From: Apodemus sylvaticus
Taxonomy: Eukaryota; Chordata; Mammalia; Rodentia; Muridae
Length of the DNA stretch: 64,000 bases
NCBI RefSeq assembly: GCF_947179515.1
Contig: NC_067492.1
Coordinates: 14,844,916-14,908,915 of the forward strand
Direction of reading: 5' to 3'
The position numbers and the translations under genes were made by a program. Shown here piece by piece: positions 54,948 through 64,000 of the stretch (position 1 is the first letter of the stretch; each line of letters opens with the position of its first letter). The notes beneath the pieces were generated by a model. That model worked only from the letters and a program-made list of their open reading frames with translations, did no database searches and had not been told where the DNA came from.

Positions 54948-55160
54948 AGGGTTCAGGTCTTTTTGTTTTGGTTTGGTTTTTTGGGTTTTTGTTTGTTTGT
55001 TTGTTTGTTTGTTTGTTTTCGAGACAGGGTTTCTCCGTGTGGTCCTAGCTGTCCTGGAACTCACTCTGTAGAGCAGGCTGGCCTCGAACTCAGAAATCTA
55101 CCTGCCTCTGCCTCCTAAGTGCTGGGATTAAAGGTGTGTGCCCGGCAAGGGTTCAGGTCT
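54948..55160 (-). mobile_element. Young B1 SINE with perfect 13-bp duplication
   Basis: The insertion (54961-55147) lies between exact copies of AGGGTTCAGGTCT (54948-54960 and 55148-55160). A (TTTG)n-type reversed tail comes first, then CGAGACAGGGTTTCTCCGTGTGG through CTGGGATTAAAGG to the 5' end CCCGGC. About nine bases near the head (the CCACCACG region) are deleted. It is the least diverged SINE in the window. Confidence 0.95.
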
Positions 55161-57284
55161 ATACTGTTATTCTGCTTGGTGCCTTTATGCTACGAAGAGC
55201 AAAAGGAAGGTCTGAGAGACCCTTCTGTAGTACCTGCCTCCAGGAGGTCATGTCAGAGGGCTTGTTGAACTAGATGGACTCACACCTATAGTCCCAACCA
55301 GGGGGTGTTAACGAAGCTGAAGACCGGGGGAGGCTCTGGTACCCAATGAGAGCTGCATTTCATCCCACAGGGGGCAGGGACTGAACCTGAATGGGTTGCC
55401 TGGGCTTTACTGGGCAAGAAGGGAAATAGGGATACGTGTGCGCGTGTGTGCATTCGTTCGCGTTTTCTCAGGGGGAACCCCAAGGTGATGCATTGTCCAA
55501 AGTGGAAACTGTGAGACCAGTCCAGGCAACAGAAGCAGCAAAGAGTGAGAGGGGAGGGATAGGAAAATAATCCACTCTTGGTGTTAAGACATGTGGACAC
55601 CAAAGTGGTACTCTGCCCGGGCCTCACTGATCACAGCACCGTGCCTAGTCCCTCTGCGGGGGAGACCCACTCCTGAAAAAGTCATATGTGGCAGCCTGAC
55701 ATGGGAAAGGGACAAGATACTGACTAGGCACAGGCCTGGGCTGCTTAAACTCTCTGCTCACACTTTCGCATAATTTATTATGCATTGAAAGAGTGGAGCA
55801 GAGCAAGAGAGCCATGGTAGCTCTCCTGTAAACCCCGCACTCTGGAAGCAAAGGCCAGATGCCAGCCGGGGTCCACAGTAAATGTGTCAACAACATAAGG
55901 GAGTTGGGGGGGGGGGGAGTTGCATAGCAAACTCTGACCTTAAAGAATTACAAACATGTAACATGTTTACGTGACAGGAATCCAGTTTAGCAGAATACTG
56001 GCTGCAGCAGAGTTTCTTGGGGGATCAGGAGTGGATATTGGTGGTTTGAAATGACTAAGCAAATCTGAAGATGAGAAAGTTCTTCTGGCCTAAGGCTGGT
56101 CTTCTACACTCTGGACCTGATGGGCATGGTCTGACACTATCCTGTCCTTATTTGATGACCAAACGAATTTTCCTACCATCCTACTACGACATTCTCATCT
56201 GCAAACCTTACCACATCTGCCACCGAGGATGGATCCAGCAGACATGTCACTGCTCTAGACAGACCCTGATCGCCCTTGGTCCTTTCTTCCATGCTCGTCA
56301 CGCAGCTGCTGTCATTGACCAAACCTTACTGGCTTCTCCCTCCTGCTCCCCACTCATATCTCTCTCCTCCCTGCTTTCTCTGCACACACAAGGCCTCTTA
56401 GAGCTCATCAGTTCTCATCTGGGTGTCCAGATGTCCACCCTAACTCTTTTTGGTCCCCTTCCTCAGAGCAGGTTCCAAAGAGGCAAATCTTATGTTCTGC
56501 TGTTCTGCTCCTGGTCGATGCCTTCCATGGCTCCCTGTGTCTTGACTACATGTCTGTGGAGTGTAGGAGCTTTCTGAAAGCATGCATTCTCTAGCAGGCA
56601 CCGTCCAGGTCACGCTCCCTTGGACACAGACTTCTGAGTGTTCCGGTAAATGAAGTGGATATTTCTGAACTGCGCACGTTAGTCACTTCCATATGACCAA
56701 GATGTAAAAGAAATGGCAAGGTCAAAGGGGAACCTCCCACTGGAGGACTGTCCTCCGACAGACACAAAATTCCTGCCGTTCTACAAGGAAAACGAGAAAG
56801 AGGTTCTTCAGCTGGTAAGTCACCCAGGCCCCTTCCCCAAATGATAATTTTTGAAGAATCTGGAACTGTGAATCTCTCTTGGTTGGTTCTCAGGATCCAA
56901 AAGTTAAAACAACCTGGGCAGGCGACAAGCGTGTGTGCGTGCGTGGTGGGGCTGTCTGTAAGACGGAACAACTTGAAACTCCAGCACGCTGTGGCGCTAT
57001 CTGGACGGATGAGATACTGGAAGCCAGAGTGGCATTACACGGGCTGTGATTTCTGTTGACGGGATGCCTGCGCTCACTCTTTCAACCTAAGCAAAATTCC
57101 CAGGGCTGAGATGGATTTGAAAGTCAGGTGGACAGGCAAGCCATCTGTGCGTGAGAGAATGCTTGGAGTCATCAGAAGAAATCACGGAAAAGTACGACTC
57201 CTGAAGCCGCACAGCGGCATCCGCACACCGACACCTGGTGACCTCAAACAGAGGTCGGAGGAAAACGCCAGCGTGATGTGGATT
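55161..57284. other. Long mostly unique stretch, no gene seen
   Basis: A 168-codon ORF (56071-56577) shows no recognisable domain. Its 3' half has a faint L2-like resemblance (GATGCCTTCCATGGCTCCCTGTG near 56517). A G12-type run lies at 55907-55918, and a B1-like scrap at 55810-55860. Confidence 0.45.
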
Positions 57285-57425
57285 CAATAATTCTTAATTG
57301 TGTTGCCCCAAAATAAACAAGACATCCTCAAGTCACTAAATATTCATACATTTTGTGACATGAGGTTATTATTTTTTTTCCTTTCTACCACCTGTCTCCC
57401 TCAGCAACAGCAAGCAATGTGACCG
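57285..57425. promoter_or_regulatory. Small candidate regulatory block
   Basis: AATAATTCTTAATTGTG, CACTAAATATTCATACATTTTG and GGTTATTATTTTTTTTCC form a compact AT-rich, repeat-free block. Weak inference only. Confidence 0.25.
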
Positions 57426-58019
57426 TTTGCATTTCTCGGGTCAAAGACATTTTACCCTGTTTCATTTCCACCTTCTTTTCTCCCCCCACCACGGAATGGT
57501 GTGGGCATTTCAAGATTCGCTTTGGTTAGAATGCCAGAAGATTGCCTTCTCGGAAGAGCAAAACTGCCCGCAGACTGCCAAAAAAAACCCCCAATGCCAG
57601 GACCAGCAACTTAAGAGAAATGGTTTATAACGGATATGCAGTGCCAAGTTAACAGGGCTATAAAAATACTACGTCTAGTTCCTTTGAAAAGGGGCCAGAA
57701 CGATAGCTGCATGCAGCAGGGAATGAGCTGTAAGGAGGGACCAGCTCTGAGCCCAGAGGTCCTCCGGCTGGAACCAGGGTGTACAATGAGAACCTGGTGC
57801 AGCTACGCCATGCAGGGGCTCCGTCTCTCCACATGGGAAGGATAGAGAGCACCATCTACCAAGACTCCACAGGTGTGTCCAAACCCTAGCAGGTGCACAG
57901 CCAGCCAAAGCGTAATATTTCTGTTGATTATATCGAGGCAGCAGAAGGGGTGAACATAGGCCCCGAGGGTCTGTGATTGAATGGGTCACCCACCACGTAC
58001 CACCTGTGTGACCTGGGTA
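57426..58019. other. Unique stretch, no gene seen
   Basis: ORFs on both strands overlap (57636-57845 +, 57675-58052 -) with no recognisable domain. Confidence 0.5.
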
Positions 58020-58265
58020 AGTTAACCAGTCTCTCGGTGCCCACTTTTGCATGTGAAATTAATGAAGATGTCCTAGTGGTTGCCTACAAAGGGATAATGG
58101 TGGCTCTCAATTCATGGGGCAGCTGTAAGGGGAAAAGGCATTCACACTGTACAAATCTTAACATGATTAACAGTTTTTATTTGCTGCTATTAATGCTGCA
58201 CATTATAAGCAGACATTGTTAAATTAAATTGACAATTTTTTTGTGAAGGGTGAGACAGTATATAT
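58020..58265. promoter_or_regulatory. Candidate conserved non-coding element
   Basis: A repeat-free, AT-rich block with GAAATTAATGAAG near 58057, CTTAACATGATTAACAG near 58158, CTATTAATGCTGC near 58186 and TTAAATTAAATTGACAA near 58220. Called from composition only. Confidence 0.35.
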
Positions 58266-58299
58266 CTTAGTTTGTAGACACATATAGGCCTAATCACCC

Positions 58300-58353
58300 C
58301 TCTCTTTGTCTCTCTCTGTCTCTGTTTCTGTCTCTGTCTCTCTCTGTCTCCAT

Positions 58354-58431
<78 letters not shown>
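58300..58431. repeat. (TC)n and (TG)n compound microsatellite
   Basis: TCTG/TC units pass into a pure TC array, then a TG array from 58403. It sits at the CA-tail side of the reversed B4 that follows. Confidence 0.97.
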
Positions 58432-58433
<2 letters not shown>

Positions 58434-58444
58434 TGTTGCATGTG

Positions 58445-58700
58445 TAGATCCAGTCCTGTATGCGTTTGTATGTACACACATGGAGGACATGATTTCAACC
58501 TCAAGTATCATTCTTGAGACACCATCCACAGTTTTATTTGAGGCAAGGTCTCCCAGTAGCCTGGATCTCCACTCGGAGGGACACACGTGCCCCTGTGGTT
58601 CTGGCGCTGGGGTTACAAGTGTGCATGGGTGTGCCCAACATTTCTGATTGAACTGGGATTGAACTGATGTCTTCTCAACTAAGTTATATTCAAAGTCTTC
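58445..58700 (-). mobile_element. B4A SINE
   Basis: In reverse: tail-side ACACACATGGAGGACATGATTTCAACC, then GAGGCAAGGTCTCCCAGTAGCC, GGCGCTGGGGTTACAAGTGTGC (B1-like) and ACTGGGATTGAACTGATGTC (ID-like). Confidence 0.75.
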
Positions 58701-58721
58701 TTTTTAAGTATTATTTTAAAA

Positions 58722-58806
58722 TAAGAGGAAGAGGAAAAGAAAGAAAGAGGAGGAGGAAAAAGAGGAAGGGGAAAAGGAGAAGGAAAAGGAGGACAAGGAG
58801 AAAAAA
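58722..58806 (+). repeat. Purine-rich (GGAAA)/(GAGGA) run
   Basis: An almost pyrimidine-free, irregular GA-rich run. Confidence 0.9.
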
Positions 58807-59790
58807 ACAAGAACAAGAACCAAACAAGCTGCTGTAGCCCAGGGGCTGGACTCTGTCCGTTCTCAGCTCTCCTATCCTCAGTTATGGATTACTACATTTC
58901 CCCAAAGCGTTTCCTATTCCACCCTCCCTGGAAGCTTCGCTAGAAGACTAGAGGGTTGAGAGTCAGACACAGAGCCTCCCCATACTCCGACCTGAGAAGC
59001 ATCAGGAACTTCCTTGAGTTGTCAGCCTCCCTTGCTCCGCCATCAGTCCCACAGGGAGGATATAAAACAAACAGCACAGGTCCAGAATCTGAGCACAGTA
59101 GGTTTCATAGTTTTAAAAAACGTGTCCCTAGGAATCGCAGACTTCATCGGGGACCTCGGCTCCAAGCGCTGCCCTGTGGGCATAACCAACCTTTTTACGC
59201 TGGGCTGGGCCACACCATCATCTGCAAGTTCAAGCTCAAGGACCAATCCACTGCCAAACAAACAATAGCAACAGGAACAAAATTCATGCTGTTTACCTAC
59301 TTTACAATGTCCTGTCGGGTGGCGTTCTAGATTGTCCAGAGGCACATGCAGCCTGAGGACAATGAATTGGACACACATGAGCTTAGGAGAAATACAACAT
59401 CTCAGTGATAGAAGACCTAAGAAAGCCTGTCCTCCCCCTCCAGGGAGACCCTTCCACAATATTCCAACATACACGGTTAGACAGAAATCCTTGAAAGGAA
59501 AACGTAAAACCACGAGGCCTCTGTTCACAGCATCTCGGAACATCAGAGTCCTCAAGACAGGCAAAAGAAAATGTCCAAGCCAACATGGCTTTAATCTCAG
59601 GGTCCTTCTGTGAACTAATAAATGTACCGATATTCCTCAAAAGTGCTCGGTAATAAAATGAACTTGACGATTTTAACGTTTAAGATCAAATGCTACTGAG
59701 ATGACAAGTGACATCATCATGTCGGTTCTGCTGAGAAAGTGACTTCAGTTAAAAACAGAAACCAATTTGCAAATGTGAATTTAAATGTGG

Positions 59791-59791
<1 letters not shown>
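58807..59791. other. Unique stretch, no gene seen
   Basis: ORFs of 124 (+, 58956-59330) and 173 codons (-, 59043-59564) overlap on opposite strands. Neither has a recognisable domain. Confidence 0.45.

Positions 59792-59822
<31 letters not shown>
59792..59822. repeat. (CA)n microsatellite
   Basis: About fifteen CA units. A looser TG/CA-rich stretch follows at 59920-60040. Confidence 0.97.
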
Positions 59823-59823
<1 letters not shown>

Positions 59824-60109
59824 GGTAAAAGAAAATCCTTACATGTAGACATAAATGTTTCCTGACAGATGTAAATGAAAACTAATACACTGACATTTTT
59901 CAAATTAGCTGTTGGAAAACACTGTGTGTGCGGGCATGGGAGTGTGTGCATGTGTGCACATATGCAGGAGGCATGGTGTGCATTGTGCACACATGCAGAG
60001 ACTGTGGCGTGCATTCGTGCTCATATGCAAATGTACAAATGTAGATAAGACTGGGGAGCTATGTACTTTTTTTTTTAAACAGTCTAAGCATTTTTCACTT
60101 CTGTTGGCC

Positions 60110-60312
60110 TAGGAAAGTATTTGCGAAAAGGATAATAAATAATTAATCTGACTGGCTAGAAGCTGCAGCTCCTTTTCTGCTTCAACCATATACATTGAAA
60201 TGCTGTTTAAATTATAAGAGCAAATTGATTCAAAAAGGCTCCCATTAGCACGCTGGCAAACAGGTTTGAAGTCAGCTAATAAATTTTAGATAAAGATTTA
60301 GTCTTTGATGAG
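60110..60312. promoter_or_regulatory. Candidate conserved non-coding element
   Basis: GGATAATAAATAATTAATCTGAC (TAATTAAT at 60140-60147), CTGTTTAAATTATAAGAGC, CTCCCATTAGCACGC and AGCTAATAAATTTTAG form a compact, repeat-free, AT-rich block. Called from composition only. Confidence 0.4.
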
Positions 60313-60699
60313 GACGTCAATGCGAGTGTGCTGGTCTCGGAGTCACCAGCTTGTTAAGTTGGTGGCTAATGTCTGGGTTTCTCCCTGTCTCATAACTCCT
60401 GGTGTTAAACAATGTGTGTCACAGGACAGCTCAGGCAGTCAGATCAGAATACGCCAGCAGCATGGTAGTGGGGTGGCCTCTCTCAGGCTCACAACAACCT
60501 TACTTTGTTGGTCTGTCCTGAGTTGCTAGTCTATCAGGGCTTATAGTCTATTAATCAAGGGTAATTAGGCCCACCTGTGATGCTTCCAAGAAAATGATAA
60601 CAATCAAGAAAAATTCTTAAGCAAAACCCAGAAATAGAAAACATATTGCTCTTAATTCCATTGATCTGCACATGGTTTAATTTATCAACTAAACCATGT
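60313..60699. other. Unique stretch, no gene seen
   Basis: No repeat or gene is recognised. GGTTTAATTTATCAACTAAACC (60674-60695) is a partly palindromic AT-rich spot. Confidence 0.5.
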
Positions 60700-60752
60700 A
60701 AGCTATGGAATACTACACAGCCATTAAAAAGTAACTAGGTCTATATTTACTG
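60700..60752 (+). mobile_element. L1 ORF2 scrap
   Basis: CTATGGAATACTACACAGCCATTAAAAAG codes the end of ORF2 (consensus 'AATACTACTCAGCCATTAAAAA'). Only about 50 bases remain. Confidence 0.65.
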
Positions 60753-60828
60753 GTTGGGTGCACAGATACTATATATTATCTAATAATGGTAGAACATCCA
60801 TACCCCAATTCAGAAAAAGCACAAATGT

Positions 60829-60831
<3 letters not shown>

Positions 60832-60864
<33 letters not shown>
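60832..60864. repeat. (TG)n microsatellite
   Basis: About sixteen TG units. Confidence 0.97.
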
Positions 60865-60865
<1 letters not shown>

Positions 60866-61004
60866 ACGCTTCTTAAGACAAAAACTGATGTGCAAGGAAC
60901 TAGTATTCTTACTTAGCCCCGAGTACTGGGACCCCTGGAGGAAGGAGAAGGAGAAATTCTCAAAGATTCCTTTATAGAGGTCGCAGTTTCTGTAGTTTTT
61001 AAAA

Positions 61005-61715
61005 TATTCATGTCCAGTTTTCTTAGGAACCGCCAGACTGATTTCCATAGTGGTTGTATCATCTTACAACTCCACCAGCAGTGGAGGAGTGTTCCTCTTT
61101 CTCCACATCCTCGCCAACACCTGTTGTCTCCTGAGTTTTTAACCTTAGCCATTCTGACTGGTGTAAGGTGAAATCTCAGGGTTGTTTTGATTTTCATTTC
61201 CCTAATGACTAATGATGCTGAGCACTTCTTAAGATGCTCTTCGGCCATCCGAATTTCTTCAGGTGAAAATTCTTTGTTAGCTCTGGGGTCTAACTTCTTG
61301 AGTTCTTTTTATATATTGGATATTAGCCCTCTATAAGAGGGGTTATATATATATATCTATATATAGAGTTGGTGAAGATCTTTTCCCAATTTGTTGGTTG
61401 CCATTTTGTCCTTTTGACAGTGTCCTTTGCCTTACAGAAACTTTGTTATTTTATGAGATCCCATTTGTCAATTCTTGATCTTAGAGCATAAGCTATTGGT
61501 GTTCTGTTCAGGAACTTTTCCCCTGTGCCCATGTCCTCAAGGGTTTTCCCCAGTTTCTTTTCTATTAGTTTCAGTGTGTCTGGTTTTATGTGGAGGTCCT
61601 TCATCCACTTAGAGTTGAGCTTAGTACAAAGAGTTAAGAACGGATCAATTCGCATTCTCCTGCATGCTGACCTCCAGTTGAACCAGTAAGCATGTGTATC
61701 TTTTTTAACTGAAAA
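61005..61715 (-). mobile_element. Internal murine L1 ORF2 fragment without 3' end
   Basis: Reverse-strand ORF2 from about the position of TTTTCTTAGGAACCGCCAGAC to GCATGCTGACCTCCAGTTGAACC. It has peptide motifs MRIDPFLTLCTKLNSKW and NRTPIAYALRSRIDKWDLIK. A small (TA)n insertion lies near 61344-61366. The 3' UTR, A-tail and the last part of ORF2 are absent. No target-site duplication is apparent. Confidence 0.9.
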
Positions 61716-61843
61716 GAAAATCTAATAGTGGTAAGAACACAAAGATATGTACGGCCCATGCAAAAACAGTCCTGGTAAGTTTGGGGACATCAGTCAAGCC
61801 CCCGACTATCTGCCCCACCCCCTTTCAATGATCTAAGCCATCA

Positions 61844-62228
61844 GTTGGTTTGGATGAAAAATGTCTCCCACAGGCTCAGGTAACCCACACTTGCTCCACA
61901 GCACCATTGGGGGAAGTTAGGTAACCCTTAGGAGGTGTGCCTTCCTGCAAGAAGTCCCTCCACAGGGGTGTGCTTGAAGAGTTTATAGCTTTGCCCAGCT
62001 TCCTGTCTGTCCCCCTGCCATTGGTCTCCCCTCCCCCCCTCTCCAATTCCTCTCATTCTTCCTGTGTGTAGGTGAACACTCAGTCAGCCAGAGTCCTGTC
62101 CCGTGCCATCATGCCATGCTTCCCGCGTTGTGATCAACTCTGAAACCATAATCCAAAATAGACTCTTTCTTCCTTCAGTAGCTTTTGGACATGGTGTTCT
62201 ATCACAGTCACAGAAAGCTAGCACACTA
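61844..62228 (+). mobile_element. Old rodent MaLR-like repeat, nearly full length
   Basis: It begins GTTGGTTTGGATG...CCCACAGGCTCAGG. TTAGGAGGTGTGCCTTCCTGC, CTTCCTGTCTGTCC and ACTCTGAAACCATAATCCAAAATAGACTC follow. It ends GCTTTTGGACATGGTGTTCTATCACAG. About 385 bp, consistent with a whole element. Confidence 0.65.
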
Positions 62229-62394
62229 GTCCTAAGGAATCTGTGGACACCAGTGATGGGTGCTGGGATCAGCTTGGCCTTGGGCTCTTCTGAAGGTTAA
62301 AGGCTTACAAGAGCTACAGCACTGCACATGCACAGGTGGCATTCTCAACACAAACATGAGCTCTTGTAGAAAAGCAGCATCTGTATGTACTATT

Positions 62395-62745
62395 GGTTCC
62401 ACCGCTGCTCACGGCAGCTAGCCTAAGGGATCAGCCTGAGCATGGGTCAAAAGCGAAAGGACTAAGAAGATACAGACAAAGGATGGAGTATTATGCAGTC
62501 GTAAAGAACGAAGCCAACCCCTTGCGAGAACCTGGATGAAGCTAGAGGGCACTATGGTGAATGAAATCGGTCAGACACAGGAGAGCAGGTTTTGTCTCTT
62601 AGGAAGGAAAGGGGGGCTGAAAAGCAGAACGGAAACCAAGGATTCTGGGGAGGAAGAAGAAGGTGCGTTGGGAAGGGAGGAAGGAGAGACGGGGGTGGGG
62701 AAGATGAAGACACGATCTGTGCATTTATCATGAGAACCACTGTGC
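62395..62745 (+). mobile_element. Old L1 ORF2 3' fragment
   Basis: GGAGTATTATGCAGTCGTAAAG, CCTTGCGAGAACCTGGATGAAGC, TAGAGGGCACTATGGTGAATG and AAATCGGTCAGACACAGG follow the end of ORF2 of an old L1. A purine-rich 3' part follows. It is clearly older than the murine copies. Confidence 0.75.
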
Positions 62746-62864
62746 TAAGCTACAAGAAGTAAAAGAACCAGCTATTGCTTGGCATATGGGACTCAGAAAA
62801 ACAAAAACCCTGCTAGGCTACATCTGTAAGCCATGCTGAGCAGACAGAAATGCATGGCCGGGGC

Positions 62865-63003
62865 CTGGTTGTGTTTGGTACAGTGGTTCACTCCGGTGCT
62901 GCCAGCATCAAGGAGGCTGAGACAGAAGGACCTGAGATAGCATGGCCCTCGTAGGGCCATGCCAGCCTAGGTCATAGAGTGAGACCAAGTTTCAAACAAC
63001 AGC
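62865..63003 (+). mobile_element. B1 SINE
   Basis: TTGGTACAGTGGTTCACTCCGG, GCATCAAGGAGGCTGAGACAG, GCCAGCCTAGGTCATAGAGTGAGACCAAG follow B1 in order. It contains a perfect hairpin (62941-62961). Confidence 0.75.
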
Positions 63004-63132
63004 CAGGAACCAGTTACAAAGAATTGAGCTTTATACTTATCAAGTCCCTACCAAGTGTTAACAGGGTAAAAAAGAGAGATATAATGGAATACCATGTTTT
63101 CAGTATTGGCTCTATGACCAATGTGTGCATAC

Positions 63133-63135
<3 letters not shown>

Positions 63136-63182
<47 letters not shown>
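63136..63182. repeat. (TG)n microsatellite
   Basis: About twenty-three TG units, at the tail side of the reversed B4 that follows. Confidence 0.97.
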
Positions 63183-63184
<2 letters not shown>

Positions 63185-63189
63185 ATTTA

Positions 63190-63450
63190 TGTGCAAATAC
63201 AAGTGTACACATGGATAGAGGCCAGAGGACAACTTCACTTCCATAGCCACTAGACAACATAGTGAGAGACACTATCTCAAAGTGGTTCTAGACACTGAGG
63301 CACCGATGATATTTCTGTCTTGGCCTCAACTGTTCTAGGACTGCAGGCATGTCCCAAGGTCACGCACAGATTTTTGAAATATGTCCTTGGGGCCAAACTC
63401 AGGTCTTTCTGATTTCAAGGCAAGCATTTGACTGAGTGACCTCCCCACAT
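63190..63450 (-). mobile_element. B4-type SINE
   Basis: In reverse: AAGTGTACACATGGATAGAGGCCAGAGGACAAC, GATATTTCTGTCTTGGCCTC, GGACTGCAGGCATGTCCC, GGGGCCAAACTCAGGTC and GGCAAGCATTTGACTGAGTGACCTCCC. A segment at 63246-63285 resembles a forward B1 end and may be a small insertion. Confidence 0.65.
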
Positions 63451-64000
63451 CAGTAGGTCAAGCTGAGTCAACAGAAATGCACTGCAGAGACTAGACTGTG
63501 CTTGCACCGTGGCTCACCCCTACACTGACAGCATGAATGCCTTCTTCTTACCCCATAAGGCTGTGTAACAGTACTGGTTACTGTTCTCATGTTACATCAT
63601 GAGAAACGTGGAAAATCCCCAAGCAGACTCTATCCTTTGCTACGTAGGAACTTTACTGAGGACCAGTGTCCCCTGGGTCTCTGAAGGGGACCAGCATCGG
63701 ATGACCACAGTCACCCTTGCCTCCTTCCAACTCCATCAATGCCTGCTGGCTGCTTTCAGTCTTTCCTTAGCAATCATTGCTGATCCTGGCCATGGCAACA
63801 GGAAACCTCAGGAGCAGGCTACTTAGGGGTGGGCTCAACCTCCGCCCCCCTCATTTAGGAATGAATACCCAGGAAAGTCACTGATACCTAACACCCACTT
63901 TCTGCAAAACAAAATATCCAAACCATACAAGTGGAGAGAATTGAAAAGGGAGAGTTGCTCATTTTTAATTAAGTCCTTAATTATAGAACAACAAAACAAG
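63451..64000. other. Unique stretch, no gene seen
   Basis: No repeat or gene is recognised. The last 40 bases (TTTTTAATTAAGTCCTTAATTATAG) carry two TTAATTA cores and may begin a regulatory block that continues beyond the window. Confidence 0.45.

Noticed and set aside
56071..56577. 168-codon forward ORF
   Set aside because: No recognisable domain. Its 3' half faintly resembles an old L2-type repeat, so it is likely a chance frame.
59043..59564. 173-codon reverse ORF
   Set aside because: Overlaps a 124-codon frame on the other strand, shows no domain, and has no supporting splice signals.

Overview
The window is mammalian nuclear DNA from a murine rodent (rat/mouse clade). The evidence is its interspersed repeats: B1, B3 and B4-type SINEs, ID-like SINEs, a URR1 hAT MITE, and L1 copies whose ORF2 3' ends and A-tails match murine L1. 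Older pan-mammalian repeats (MIR, MER5-type, old L1, MaLR-like) are also present. Rat and mouse cannot be separated with confidence, because no young ID or B2 copy is present to decide it. There are no bacterial, phage or CRISPR features.

I see no convincing protein-coding gene, processed pseudogene or structured RNA gene. Almost all open reading frames are simple repeats read as protein (poly-Lys/Arg/Glu, Ser/Leu/Phe, Cys/Val, His/Thr, Ile/Tyr) or pieces of L1 ORF2. The few long ORFs outside repeats (10084-10644 and 52529-53080 on +, 5398-5820 on -, 56071-56577 on +) match no family I recognise. The window is best read as intergenic or deep-intronic DNA.

Layout. 0-9 kb: old repeats, SINEs, MIR and a URR1, with AT-rich unique blocks. 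8.89-9.86 kb: a polypurine tract of almost 1 kb. 9.86-10.64 kb: a repeat-free block that looks like a conserved non-coding element (CNE). 10.8-17 kb: old L1, MIR and B3 copies and an E-box cluster. 17.4-20.1 kb: two L1 insertions, the second a textbook 5'-inverted (twin-primed) copy with a perfect 13-bp target-site duplication. 20-36 kb: SINEs, MIRs, a 24-bp minisatellite and a 16-bp tandem repeat. 36.2-36.9 kb: a third L1. 37-53 kb: several AT-rich, repeat-poor blocks dense in homeodomain, TCF/LEF and octamer-like cores, separated by microsatellites and B4 SINEs. 53-64 kb: a young B1 with a perfect duplication, old L1 pieces, MaLR-like repeats and microsatellites.

The likely biological content is cis-regulatory. 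The repeat-poor blocks near 2.5, 10, 32, 37, 40, 44, 47, 52, 58 and 60 kb resemble enhancers in the regulatory landscape of a developmental gene. That gene is not visible here and I do not name it. CNE status is inferred from composition and motif content only; a cross-species alignment would decide it.
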